Shown piece after piece: positions 50,898 through 59,959 of a stretch of DNA of 64,000 bases. The number at the start of each line of letters is the position of its first letter. Position 1 is the stretch's first letter. Position numbers and translations under genes: made by a program. Source of the stretch: Methylorubrum extorquens (GTDB lineage: Bacteria; Pseudomonadota; Alphaproteobacteria; Rhizobiales; Beijerinckiaceae); contig NZ_JALJXF010000002.1 of the NCBI RefSeq assembly GCF_024169925.1, positions 135,519-199,518 on the forward strand, written 5' to 3'. The notes beneath the pieces are model-generated. The model was not told the origin of the DNA. It searched no databases and saw only the letters and a program-made list of their open reading frames with translations.

Positions 50898-52241
50898 GTG
50901 ACGACCGTGACCTTGCTCCTGCGCACCCTCCTCGCCACCGCAGCGCTCTCGCTCTGCCTTCCCCTCGGGAGCGTCGCCTCGGCCCAGTCCGAGCCGGCAC
51001 CGATCCAGACGAAGGACGTCGACGCGCCCAAGGTGGTGGAGGCGCCGAAGACGGAGGCCGACCCCGCCATCGAGCGCGGGCGCTACATCGCGGTGGCCGC
51101 CGACTGCGTGGCCTGCCACACCAATCCGAAGAGCGGGAAGCCGTTCTCCGGCGGCTACGCCCTGGAGACCCCGTTCGGCACGCTGCTGTCGAGCAACATC
51201 ACCTCCGACCCGGAGACCGGCATCGGCCGCTGGACCGAGGCGGAGTTCACCCGCGCCCTGCGCGAGGGGCTCGGGAAGGAGGGGCAGCACCTGTATCCGG
51301 CGATGCCGTACACGAGCTACACCAAGATGTCCGATCGCGACGTCCACGACCTGTGGCTCTACATGAAGACCGTGCCGCCGGTCCGCAACGCCGTCGTCAC
51401 CAACCAGCTTCCGTTTCCCTTCAACATCCGCGCCCTGCTGATGGGGTGGAACCTGATGTTCTTCGAGCAGAAGCGGTTCCAGCCGAGGGCCGACCGGTCC
51501 GCCGCCTGGAACCGCGGCGCCTATCTCTCCGACGCGCTTGCCCATTGCGGCGCCTGCCACACGCCGAAGAACGTCCTCGGCGGCGACAAGACGAGCAAGG
51601 CCTATCACGGCGAGGTCCTGCAATCGTGGTACGCCCCCGACATCACCACGAGCAAGACCGGCGGCATCGGCGACTGGTCGAAGGACGACATCGTCCAGTA
51701 TCTCAAGATCGGCAGCAACCGGATGGCGGTCGCCTCGGGGCCGATGGCCGAGGCGGTGACGAACTCGACCCAGCATCTGAGCGACGCCGATCTCGCCGCG
51801 GTCGCCGACTATCTCCAGTCGCTGCCGCCGAGCCCCGCGACCGAGGCGAGGCGCGTCGCCGCCCCCGATCCGGTCATGGCCCAGGGCAAGCGCGTCTTCG
51901 ACGCTCAGTGCAAGGCATGCCACGCCTCCGACGGAACCGGAATCCGGCACATGACGCCGAGCTTCCCCGGCAACACCGCCGTGCAGTCGCACGAGGTCGC
52001 CGGCATCGTCCGGACCGTGCTGGCGGGCGCACGCGGCGCGATCACGGCTGAGAATCCGACGGGGGCGGCGATGCCGTCCTTCGCCTGGAACCTGTCGGAC
52101 CAGCAGATCGCCGCGGCTCTGACCTACATCCGCAACAGCTGGGGCAACGCCGCGCCGCCGGTCACCACCGAGGCCGTCGCCGCCACCCGCAAGGCCCTCA
52201 ACCTCAACGCCGTCGGGCGCGCGCCCCACCCGGTCCCGTGA
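50898..52241 (+). CDS. triheme cytochrome c subunit of the dehydrogenase
   Basis: 447 residues with a signal peptide (LLLRTLLATAALSLCLPLGS, cleavage near SAQ) and three heme-binding motifs: CVACH (70-74), CGACH (217-221) and CKACH (338-342). It passes electrons from the flavoprotein to the quinone pool or a terminal oxidase. No C-terminal membrane helix is obvious, although a short amphipathic end is possible. The start is a GTG at 50898, one base after the flavoprotein stop, so translation is coupled. Confidence 0.95.
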   Translation: MTTVTLLLRTLLATAALSLCLPLGSVASAQSEPAPIQTKDVDAPKVVEAPKTEADPAIERGRYIAVAADCVACHTNPKSGKPFSGGYALETPFGTLLSSNITSDPETGIGRWTEAEFTRALREGLGKEGQHLYPAMPYTSYTKMSDRDVHDLWLYMKTVPPVRNAVVTNQLPFPFNIRALLMGWNLMFFEQKRFQPRADRSAAWNRGAYLSDALAHCGACHTPKNVLGGDKTSKAYHGEVLQSWYAPDITTSKTGGIGDWSKDDIVQYLKIGSNRMAVASGPMAEAVTNSTQHLSDADLAAVADYLQSLPPSPATEARRVAAPDPVMAQGKRVFDAQCKACHASDGTGIRHMTPSFPGNTAVQSHEVAGIVRTVLAGARGAITAENPTGAAMPSFAWNLSDQQIAAALTYIRNSWGNAAPPVTTEAVAATRKALNLNAVGRAPHPVP

Positions 52242-52610
52242 GGGGCGGCGCCCGACGCATGGCCCCGCGCGAAAGGCCGGCTGCACCGCCGCGCTCACAG
52301 CGGATGAGGTCGGGAGCGGACGTTTCGCGAACCGCCCTGTACCTCCAGGGCGAGCCGTGCTCGCGCGCGGAGCCGGTAGAGAACGACACCCGCGGGATCG
52401 GCCGCACGAGCGGGAGAAGTTGAGGCCAGAGCCTCCGCTTCGTCTCGGCCGTCACCTGCGCCCTGCCCCGCGCCGCCTCGCTCCGAATCCTTCCGCCTGC
52501 GGGTTGATCGGCGCGAAGTAGACGGTCAATGCTTCGCAAATATAATTTATTGAGCGGAATAATTCCGTTTTCATCGCGCTATTACTGAGAATCCACCAAT
52601 CAAACTGCGG
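52242..52610. other. 369-nt gap before the porin gene
   Basis: No gene is seen on either strand. The last 90 nt are AT-richer (caaatataatttattgagcggaataattcc at about 52537-52567) and probably carry the porin promoter. Confidence 0.45.
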
Positions 52611-54059
52611 GTGTTCAAGTCTATGTCGCCCCTAAAAAGACGGCTTCTCGCCACGCTGTCAATCGCCGCCGTGCCGCTGATGAGCGCCGCGCAGGCCGAG
52701 CCCGGGCATGGTTCCCGCGCACGATCCCGGCACGCCCCCGCGGCGGGAGGGGAGGCATCTCCGGGCGTCGTCCCGACCGCGTCGCGTCCCTCGACGGCGG
52801 ATTCGTCCCGGCCGGCGCCGCCCGGCAGCCTCGACACGCAGGCCGCCGCGCCCACCTGGGGCGTGCTGGGCAACTTCGGAGGCCTGCGCGACGACCTCTT
52901 CCGCGCCGGCATCCGCACGGACGGCAGCTTCGATTACCAGACCTCGACCAACATCCAGGGCGGCCCCTACCAGTCCCTGCGCGGCGCCGGACAGCTCGCC
53001 CTGCGCGCCGCCGTGGACATGGACCGCTTTGCCGGCCTCGCGGGCGGCACCTTCAACCTCGCCCTGACCTACCGCTTCGGTCGCGGCCTCACCGCGGACC
53101 AGCACCTTAACGTGCTCCAGCAGACCGAGGAGATCTTCGGCCGCGGCCGCTTCCCGCGGCTAACCCAGCTCTCCTACACCCAGCGCTTCGGCGAGTTCGT
53201 CGATCTCAAGTTCGGCCGCCTGCCCGTCAGCGCCGACTTCGCCGGCTTTCCTTGTGAGTTCCAGAACCTGACGTTCTGCGGAAACCAGCCCGGCAACCTT
53301 GTCGGCAATTATTGGTACAACTGGCCCGTCTCGCAATATGCCGCCCGCCTGCGGCTCGGCAATCTCGACACCGGCTACCTCATGGCCGGCGTCTACCAAG
53401 TCAATCCGCGCGACCTCGAGAACGGCTTCAACTTCGACCCGACCGGTGCCGCCGGTGCGCTGGCCATCGTTGAGGCCGCCGCCTTCCCGACGCTCCCGCC
53501 CTTCACCTATCGCGGCAGCTACACGGTCGGCGCGTGGTACCAGACCGGCGGCGGCCCCGACCTCTTCCTCAACCGCGACGGCCTGCCCCTGGCGTCGGCC
53601 GGCGGGCTGCCACTCGCAAACCGCGACCGCAGCGGTCTCTACGGCGTGGCCGTGCAGGAACTCTACCGGCCCGATCCCGGCAACCCGCTGCGCAACCTCT
53701 CCGCCTTCGTCCGCGTCACGCTGGCCAACTCCTCGACGTCGCTCATCGACAGGCAGGAGACCATCGGCCTCGTCTACAAGGGCTTCTGGGCCGAGCGGCC
53801 CTTCGATTGGATCGGCGTCGGCATCGGCCAGTCACATGCCAGTCGGGCCCTGGCGCAGAGCGTCCAGATGGCCAACCTGCTCGATGGTGGCGTCCGCGCG
53901 CTCCCCGGATACGAGCGCGCGTTGGAGGTCTTCTACAGCCTCGCCCTCTCTCCCGACGTGGTGGTCCGGCCCAACATCCAGTTCATCAACCGTCCCGGCG
54001 GCGTCGGCGGGCGGGACGACATCCTGGTCTTCGGCGTCAAGAGCGGCGTCACGTTCTGA
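52611..54059 (+). CDS. OprB-family carbohydrate-selective porin
   Basis: 482 residues: a signal peptide ([25 protein letters not shown]), a low-complexity Ala/Ser/Pro linker, then the OprB beta-barrel ([77 protein letters not shown]). It ends in aromatic VTF, as outer-membrane porins do. The GTG at 52611 or the ATG at 52623 can serve as start. Its place after the dehydrogenase fits uptake of the sugar that is then oxidised in the periplasm. Confidence 0.92.
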   Translation: MFKSMSPLKRRLLATLSIAAVPLMSAAQAEPGHGSRARSRHAPAAGGEASPGVVPTASRPSTADSSRPAPPGSLDTQAAAPTWGVLGNFGGLRDDLFRAGIRTDGSFDYQTSTNIQGGPYQSLRGAGQLALRAAVDMDRFAGLAGGTFNLALTYRFGRGLTADQHLNVLQQTEEIFGRGRFPRLTQLSYTQRFGEFVDLKFGRLPVSADFAGFPCEFQNLTFCGNQPGNLVGNYWYNWPVSQYAARLRLGNLDTGYLMAGVYQVNPRDLENGFNFDPTGAAGALAIVEAAAFPTLPPFTYRGSYTVGAWYQTGGGPDLFLNRDGLPLASAGGLPLANRDRSGLYGVAVQELYRPDPGNPLRNLSAFVRVTLANSSTSLIDRQETIGLVYKGFWAERPFDWIGVGIGQSHASRALAQSVQMANLLDGGVRALPGYERALEVFYSLALSPDVVVRPNIQFINRPGGVGGRDDILVFGVKSGVTF

Positions 54060-54169
54060 CCCGGACAGGCATGGGGCCAGCGCAGCAATGCGGCCCGCGC
54101 CGACGCAAACGCCCCGCCCTTCCACGATCAAACTCCATTCGGACCCGTCCTCCTCAAAGGTTCGCCGCC

Positions 54170-55876
54170 ATGCCGATCAGCAAGAGAATTCGCTCGATCA
54201 ATCTACGATCCATCAAGTCGAAAATCATCGGTACGTTCGCGATCCTGGTTGTGTTGTCCGGCCTGACCGGCGGCTTCGCGATCCTCAAGGTCGATCAGGT
54301 CTCGGCGATCGGCGCGGCGCTGGCCCGTCAGGTCGAGGCCGTGACCTTGCTGGGCGACCTCGCCCGGCTCAGCCAGCAGCTCCGTGCGCTGACGGCGCTG
54401 CAGCACTACAGCCCGAACGAGACGCAGCGCAGCGCCTATGCGCGGGAAGCCGAGGAGGGCCGCGTCGCCTTCTCGAAGGCCTGGGGCGACTACGCGACCC
54501 TGATCGAGGGCGCGCGCGAGACCCAGCTCGCCGAAACCCTGCGTAACGCGTGGCAGCACTTCCTGGCGATCGAAGAGGAGATCCTCATCCTCGACCGGGC
54601 CGGCCTGAACGAGACCGGAACAGCTGTGCTGCAGGGTGACATGCTCTCGGAGGCCGCCAACTTCTACACCGCGGTGCGGGCCGTGCAGGCCTATCGTCAA
54701 CAGGAGGTCGAGATCGCCACGGCCGCCGCCCAGGAGATCCGCGCCTCGGCCCGCTTCTGGATCGTCTCGGCCTTGGCCTGTCTGCTGACGCTCTGCACGC
54801 TGGCCGGCTGGCTTCTGACGATGACGATCTCCCACCCGATCGGGCGCATGACCGGCGTGATGGGCCGGCTCGCGGATGACGACATCGGCGTCGAGGTCCC
54901 CGATCAGCGCCGCTCCGACGAGATTGGCCTGATGGCAGCCGCGGTTCAAGTCTTCAAGGACAACATGATCCGCAACAAGGCTCTCGAGGCCGAAGTGGCC
55001 GCCCAGCGCGCCGGGGCGGAGGCGCAGCGCCGGACCGCCATGCGCGAGTTGGCGGACGCATTCGACCAGTCGGTCGGCGGGATCGTCACGGCCGTCTCCT
55101 CGGCGGCCGTTCAGATGCAGACGACCGCCCGCCACCTCTCGGTGTCGGCCGAGGCCACCTCGGTGCGCGCCGTGGCGGTCTCCGCGGCGGCCGAGGAAGC
55201 CTCCGTCAACATCCATTCGATCGCGGGCGCTGCCGAGGAACTCGATGCCTCGGTGACGGAGATCGGCGTCCAGGTCGAGCGCTCCTCGGCGATGTCGCAG
55301 GCCGCCGTTCGGGAGACCGAGGGAATGACTGCGCTGGTGCGCGAGCTGACGGGCGTGGCCGCCAGCATCGGCGACGTCGTCGACACCATCGCCGGCCTTG
55401 CGGGCCAGACCAACCTGCTGGCGCTCAACGCCACGATCGAAGCGGCGCGGGCCGGGGAAGCCGGCCGCGGCTTCGCGGTCGTGGCCACGGAGGTCAAGGA
55501 ACTCGCCAACCAAACCTCCCGTTCGGCCAGCGAGATCACGGCCAAAATCGAGGCGATCCAGTCCTCGACGGGACGGACCGCCACGGCCATCGATGGCATC
55601 TCCGCCTCGATCCGCTCGATCAACGAGACGGCGACCGCCATCGCGTCGGCCATCGAGGAGCAGGGGGCGGCGACGCGCGAGATCGTTCAGGCCATTGCCC
55701 AGGCCTCGAGCGGCACCGGCGAGGTGACCGCCAACATCTCCGGCGTGGCGAGCAACGTCGAGGAAACCGGGACCGGCGCCGCGCAGGTTCTGAGTGCCTC
55801 GGGCGAACTCGCCCAGCAATCCGATCTGCTGCGCCGACAGGTGCAGTCGTTCCTCGACACCGTCCGTGCCGCCTGA
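54170..55876 (+). CDS. methyl-accepting chemotaxis protein
   Basis: 568 residues. TM1 is about residues 19-40 ([21 protein letters not shown]) and TM2 about 194-218 ([21 protein letters not shown]), with a helical periplasmic domain of about 150 residues between them. HAMP follows, then the signalling domain with the hairpin tip [43 protein letters not shown]. There is no C-terminal CheR-binding pentapeptide. It lies 26 nt before the sugar-binding protein, which may present the ligand to it. Confidence 0.95.
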   Translation: MPISKRIRSINLRSIKSKIIGTFAILVVLSGLTGGFAILKVDQVSAIGAALARQVEAVTLLGDLARLSQQLRALTALQHYSPNETQRSAYAREAEEGRVAFSKAWGDYATLIEGARETQLAETLRNAWQHFLAIEEEILILDRAGLNETGTAVLQGDMLSEAANFYTAVRAVQAYRQQEVEIATAAAQEIRASARFWIVSALACLLTLCTLAGWLLTMTISHPIGRMTGVMGRLADDDIGVEVPDQRRSDEIGLMAAAVQVFKDNMIRNKALEAEVAAQRAGAEAQRRTAMRELADAFDQSVGGIVTAVSSAAVQMQTTARHLSVSAEATSVRAVAVSAAAEEASVNIHSIAGAAEELDASVTEIGVQVERSSAMSQAAVRETEGMTALVRELTGVAASIGDVVDTIAGLAGQTNLLALNATIEAARAGEAGRGFAVVATEVKELANQTSRSASEITAKIEAIQSSTGRTATAIDGISASIRSINETATAIASAIEEQGAATREIVQAIAQASSGTGEVTANISGVASNVEETGTGAAQVLSASGELAQQSDLLRRQVQSFLDTVRAA

Positions 55877-55902
55877 CGTCCGCGCTTCCACCGAGGCTTG
55901 CC

Positions 55903-56826
55903 ATGAAGCAACTCACCAGATCCCTGCCCGCCGCCCTGCTGCTGATCGCTCTCGCCGCACCGGCCGCCGCCGAAACGAAATTCACCCTCTTGATGTCGGA
56001 GGTGGGCGATCCCTTGCTCGACAGCCTGCAGGCCTCCGTCCTCAACACGGCCACCTCCAAGTTCTCCGCCTCGGTCGATGTGGCGCAGGCGGCCGGTAAC
56101 GGGGGAACCCAAGTGGTCCAGGGTCGGGCCGCCCTCGACGCGAAGCCGACAGCCCTGATCGTCAATCCCGTCGACGACGCCAGCGCCAGGACGATCACCG
56201 AGATGGCCGCGGCGGCCGGGATTCCGGTGGTGTTCGTGAACAAGCGCCCGAGCGGTCCGGTGGCCCATAGGATGGCGATCGTCAGCGCGAACCACCTCGT
56301 CGCAGGTCGGGTTCAGATGCGATTGCTCGCGCAGGGTCTCGGGGATCGCGGCAACGTGGCCATACTGCGCGGCAAGGACAGCGACAACGCCGCCCAGGAG
56401 CGCACCGCCGGCATGAAGGAGATCCTCGGGCAACGGCCGGGGCTGAAGCTCCTGGCGGAGGCGAGCGCCGATTGGAGCCGGCGGCGGGCGCAGGATCAGG
56501 TGACGGCATGGCTGCGCAGCGGCCTGAAGCCTGACGCCATCGCCGCCAACAACGACGAGATGGCGCTCGGTGCGGTGGCCGCCCTCAAAGCGGCCGGCCT
56601 GTCGGGCAAGGTCTTGGTCGGCGGCGTCGACGGAACCTCGGACGGGATTGCGGCCGTGAAGAGCGGCGAATTGTTGGTCAGCGTCCTTCAGGATGCGCCG
56701 ATGCAGGGGGCCCAGGCGGTGAACGATGCCGTGAAGCTCGCCCGCGGAGAGTACGTGCAGCCCTACGACTGGGTGCCCCATCGATTGATCCTGCCGACGC
56801 GCGGCGACTTGGCAAACGGACGATGA
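55903..56826 (+). CDS. periplasmic sugar-binding protein (RbsB/peripla_BP_4 type)
   Basis: 307 residues with signal peptide MKQLTRSLPAALLLIALAAP (cleavage after AAA). The mature part shows the two-lobed fold (TKFTLLMSEVGDPLLDSLQAS, TALIVNPVDDASARTITEMAAAAGIPVVFVNKRP, PDAIAANNDEMALGAVAALKAAG, KVLVGGVDGTSDGI). No ABC permease or ATPase gene is near, but a chemoreceptor gene precedes it by 26 nt. A sensory rather than a transport role is therefore likely. Confidence 0.9.
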   Translation: MKQLTRSLPAALLLIALAAPAAAETKFTLLMSEVGDPLLDSLQASVLNTATSKFSASVDVAQAAGNGGTQVVQGRAALDAKPTALIVNPVDDASARTITEMAAAAGIPVVFVNKRPSGPVAHRMAIVSANHLVAGRVQMRLLAQGLGDRGNVAILRGKDSDNAAQERTAGMKEILGQRPGLKLLAEASADWSRRRAQDQVTAWLRSGLKPDAIAANNDEMALGAVAALKAAGLSGKVLVGGVDGTSDGIAAVKSGELLVSVLQDAPMQGAQAVNDAVKLARGEYVQPYDWVPHRLILPTRGDLANGR

Positions 56827-57118
56827 CGTGTGCAGTTCATAGAATCGAAACCAAGCCAAGGCGTTGCGTTATCTGAGGGTCTGTGACTCTTGACCCCGAT
56901 TCGCCAGATTGGCCGCGCCGGGCGAAAGTTGTCGATGCGATCGCCTTCTACCGGGCGCAGGAATTCGAACGCTGTTGGCCGATCAACATCGCCGATCGGC
57001 TATCGGTCAGGTCGGATCACCTCCATCGCGGCTGAAGCGCGAACGATCTCCCGATCGCCCACGCAGGTCGCGATGCCAATCGTCGATTGAACCGCGCCGG
57101 GTTTCCCGGCAACTGTAA

Positions 57119-57838
57119 TCACGCAACGGTGGCGGGATCGTAATCGGTGCCGGTGGCGAGCATGGCGTTGAGCGTGATGAGGAGCTTGCGCGCAGTCGCG
57201 ATCAGGGCCGCCTTGGTCGGCTTGCCGGCCAAGGCCAGACGCTCGCGGAACGTGCGGAAGACGGCGGAGCGGCGCGAAGCCTGGAGCGCCGCGAGATAGA
57301 GGATCGTTCGCACGACCGGCCGCCCTCCGCCGATGTTACGCGGGCCGACGCGCTTGCCGCTGTCACGGGCGATCGGCGCCAAGCCGGCCAAGGCTGCGAT
57401 GCGGCGTCGGTCGAGTTGCCCGAGTTCCGGCATCTCGGCAATCAGTGTCGCGGCGACGATAGGGCCGACGCCCGGCGCAGTCTGGAGCCGGCGGCCGATG
57501 GCCTGTGTCTCGGGATCGGCGTCGACCAAGGCGGCCATCAGCGCCTCGACCTTGGCGATGCGCCGGTCGAGAAGAGCGATCAGGCTGGTGATGTCGGCAC
57601 GGGCCTGCTTGTCTGTAGTCTGCTGGAGCCGCGTGGCCTCCTGCTTGCGGATCTCGACAAGCTGACGGCGGCGCGTCGCCTGGGCCTGGAGCACGCGACG
57701 CGCCGCCGTTACCGGCTGCGTGGGTGCCGGTCGCAGCCGGGCACCCAGCTCGGCGAGCATGCGCGCGTCCACGCGGTCGGTCTTTCCGATTACCCCCATG
57801 GCCCGTGCGAAGTCGCGGGCTTGGCGCGGGTTCACGCG
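57119..57838 (-). pseudogene. 5'-truncated IS110-family transposase
   Basis: About 238 residues remain, from VNPRQARDFARAMGVIGKTDRVDARMLAELG to the C-terminus. The transposase_20 part (LQTAPGVGPIVAATLIAEMPELG, then KRVGPRNIGGGRPVVRTILYLAAL) is complete. The N-terminal DEDD domain with the catalytic acids is missing: the text breaks at about 57838, exactly where IS5-type codons begin on the other strand. It cannot be active. The 292 nt to its right-hand neighbour (56827-57118) contain no gene. Confidence 0.88.
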
Positions 57839-58062
57839 GCTGGCTCAAGCAGCATCGCCGCATCGCCACCCGCTACGAGAAACGGGCCGCCAACTACCTC
57901 GCCATGGTCACGCTTGGCATCACCATGCTCTGGCTCACATGGCTTTGCAGAGACCGCCAAGGATCGAATTGCGGCAACAAATTCGACAAGAAAAGGCTCC
58001 TTCAAACTATCCAGCGGCATGTCAGCGGTTTACTTTGCAACAAATGTCGCATTCGAGCTTGA
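57839..58062 (+). pseudogene. C-terminal scrap of an IS5-family transposase
   Basis: WLKQHRRIATRYEKRAANYLAMVTLGITMLWLTWL is the usual end of IS5/IS427-type transposases. It abuts the IS110 break. The remaining codons to 58062 are not transposase-like and belong to sequence between this scrap and the intact IS5. Confidence 0.75.
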
Positions 58063-58080
58063 GACAAGTGTCGCAAGTTA

Positions 58081-58996
58081 GAGTCCGTCCGATAAGTCAT
58101 GATGCTCGCCCGAGCCTTCGGACGAGGATCATGACGGCGGCGGCGTAGAGGAAGGCCTGGGCCGAGGCGAGGGTCGCTTCCGGGTCCTTCCAGAGGCGTC
58201 GGTTGCGGCTGATCCATCCGAAGAAGCGTTCCACCACCCATCGGCGTGGATGCACGGCGAAGCCGACCTGATCCTTCGGTTTGCGCACGATGTCGATGGT
58301 GATGACGGTGGCGGTCGCGGGTCTGTCGCCGGCATAGCCTGCATCGGCGAAAGCTCTGACGATGAACGGGAAGGTCCGCCGCGACAGGCGCAGCACCGGT
58401 CCAGCCCCATCGCGATCCTGAATGTCGGCGGTCTGCGGATCGAGCACGAGGGCGCGCCCGTCCGTGTCGACCAGGGCCTGACGCTTGCGGCCCTTGACCT
58501 TCTTTCCAGCGTCGTAGCCGCGCGGGCCGCCGCTCTCGGTGGTCTTCACGCTCTGGCTGTCGAGCACGGCCGCCGTCGGCGAGGCCTCGCGACCGGCCCG
58601 CTCCCGGTCGGCCATGACCAGGGCGTGGTTGATCCGCCCGAACAATCCCTCGTCCCGCCAGCGGCTGAAGTAGCCGAACGTCGTGCTGCGCGGAGGGAGA
58701 TCCTTTGGGATCAACCGCCATGCGATGCCGCCGCGCAGCACGTAGAAGATCGCGTTCAGGACCTCCCGCATCGTCCAGACAGGCGGACGACCACGCGAGG
58801 CGGGCTCTGGCATCATGGGCGCGATCACCGCCCATTCCGTATCCGTCAGGTCGGTTTCGTATCGAAGGCGCGCACGGTTATGCTGCCGGCGAGGGGTCGG
58901 GGTCCACATGGCACGTCCAGATGAGGCTTCAGCACCCTTCTGGAATCACCGCCATTCCGGCCACTCAACCCCTGCCGGACGTTATCGGACGGGCTC
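58081..58996 (-). mobile_element. complete IS5-family (IS427-like) insertion sequence
   Basis: The ends GAGTCCGTCCGATAA at 58081 and TTATCGGACGGGCTC ending at 58996 are inverted repeats with one mismatch. TA flanks both ends (58079-58080 and 58997-58998), matching a 2-bp target duplication. One intact transposase gene lies inside. The length is 916 bp. Confidence 0.88.
58097..58909 (-). CDS. IS5-family transposase
   Basis: 270 residues: a DUF4096 start (YETDLTDTEWAVIAPMMPEPAS), GIAWRLIPKDLPPRSTTFGYFSRW, then the DDE core with D in AAVLDSQSVKTTESGG, D in VIVRAFADAGYAGD and E in RRWVVERFFGWISRNRRL. One open frame without frameshift. It appears intact and the element may be mobile. Confidence 0.94.
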   Translation of the reverse strand: MWTPTPRRQHNRARLRYETDLTDTEWAVIAPMMPEPASRGRPPVWTMREVLNAIFYVLRGGIAWRLIPKDLPPRSTTFGYFSRWRDEGLFGRINHALVMADRERAGREASPTAAVLDSQSVKTTESGGPRGYDAGKKVKGRKRQALVDTDGRALVLDPQTADIQDRDGAGPVLRLSRRTFPFIVRAFADAGYAGDRPATATVITIDIVRKPKDQVGFAVHPRRWVVERFFGWISRNRRLWKDPEATLASAQAFLYAAAVMILVRRLGRAS

Positions 58997-58998
58997 TA

Positions 58999-59367
58999 AG
59001 GCGCACGGTATTGCAGGCGAAAGCAGACGGGCCGTGCCAGCCGGCCCTGCCGGGGAGGATCGGCCGCCCCGGCCTCGGCGGAGGCCCCGCTTGCAATGGA
59101 GTAATGCCGATGTGGTTTCTGCCACTGAGCATTACGCTTGATATGAAAAGGACCCGGAGCAGTTGGACGCTGCGTCTCCGGGTCCGATTCATCATCTAAG
59201 CGAAACGGGGGGGCGGGGAAACCTGCCCTCCCACTCCAGGGGCGAATATAGCGCATCGCACAGACCTTCGCCAGATCAGGCGCCCGGCCCCTCACAGCGA
59301 GAGGAGGCCCCTTCGCCCGTGCAGGATCGCCGGCTTCCAGCGGATCCGCGACGAAGGAGCGAGCACC
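58999..59367. other. 369-nt stretch without a gene
   Basis: Between the IS5 end and the next gene no convincing coding text is found on either strand. An imperfect stem (gtaatgccga ... actgagcattacgc) lies at about 59101-59138. Confidence 0.45.
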
Positions 59368-59844
59368 ATGGGCGAGATCGTGATGACCACCGTGACCATT
59401 GGCGGCCCCCTACGGGGCCGGGATGCCGTCGCAGCGCTGGTCGAGGCGGCAGAGGCGTACTTCGCCGAGGCCGAAAGCCTCGTGCGCGACGCCATCGCCG
59501 ACGGCACGAGCGTGACCTTCGAGGGCGAACAGAATTTCGGGCTGACCCCGAGCCTCGACGCGTTCTGTCGGGAGTACGGGCTGTCCTACCACCGAGCCTG
59601 GATCGCACGGCCCGGCGTGTTCGAGGCGGGCGTGAAGCACTGGAAGCCGGGCATGGCGAGCCCGGTGGAGGAAGCGGCCGACGAGGGCGGCGACCCGGTC
59701 ATCACCCTGGCGGCGCTGAGAAACTGCAATGACGCCGGCGAGACCCTACCCGACATCCTGGCGCGGCTCGAGAAGGCTGAGGCTGCCGCCGTGCCGCCGC
59801 TGACCCTGGTCGAGGACGCCGACGCCTGGCAGGCCGCTGCCTGA
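59368..59844 (+). CDS. hypothetical protein (158 aa) of the plasmid-like backbone
   Basis: MGEIVMTTVTIGGPLRGRDAVAALVEAAEAYF opens an acidic, helical protein with GLTPSLDAFCREYGLSYHRAWIARPG in the middle. An internal start at 59383 (MTTVTIGG) is possible. No domain is recognised. The ParB-like gene follows 115 nt later, with a hairpin between them. Confidence 0.6.
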   Translation: MGEIVMTTVTIGGPLRGRDAVAALVEAAEAYFAEAESLVRDAIADGTSVTFEGEQNFGLTPSLDAFCREYGLSYHRAWIARPGVFEAGVKHWKPGMASPVEEAADEGGDPVITLAALRNCNDAGETLPDILARLEKAEAAAVPPLTLVEDADAWQAAA

Positions 59845-59867
59845 TCCTTTCCCGCTCCCGTCCCGAG

Positions 59868-59894
59868 GCCCCCTTCCGAGAGTCAGAGGGGGGC
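59868..59894 (+). terminator. putative hairpin terminator
   Basis: GCCCCC at 59868-59873 pairs with GGGGGC at 59889-59894, extendable by two weaker pairs, around a 13-nt loop. It stands 24 nt after the preceding stop. The T-run comes only later (59919-59925), so the call is tentative. Confidence 0.4.
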
Positions 59895-59959
59895 TTCGCC
59901 TTCGTGAGGGTTTTTAGGTCGGACAGAGAGCCGGCCGCCCGAGCCAGGGATGACGGACC

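Noticed and set aside
48323..51070. 915-codon minus-strand open frame
   Set aside because: Shadow of the dehydrogenase genes, which show FAD and heme motifs on the plus strand.
56890..57090. Short ORFs between the sugar-binding gene and the IS110 scrap
   Set aside because: No convincing start or conserved text; probably remnant sequence.
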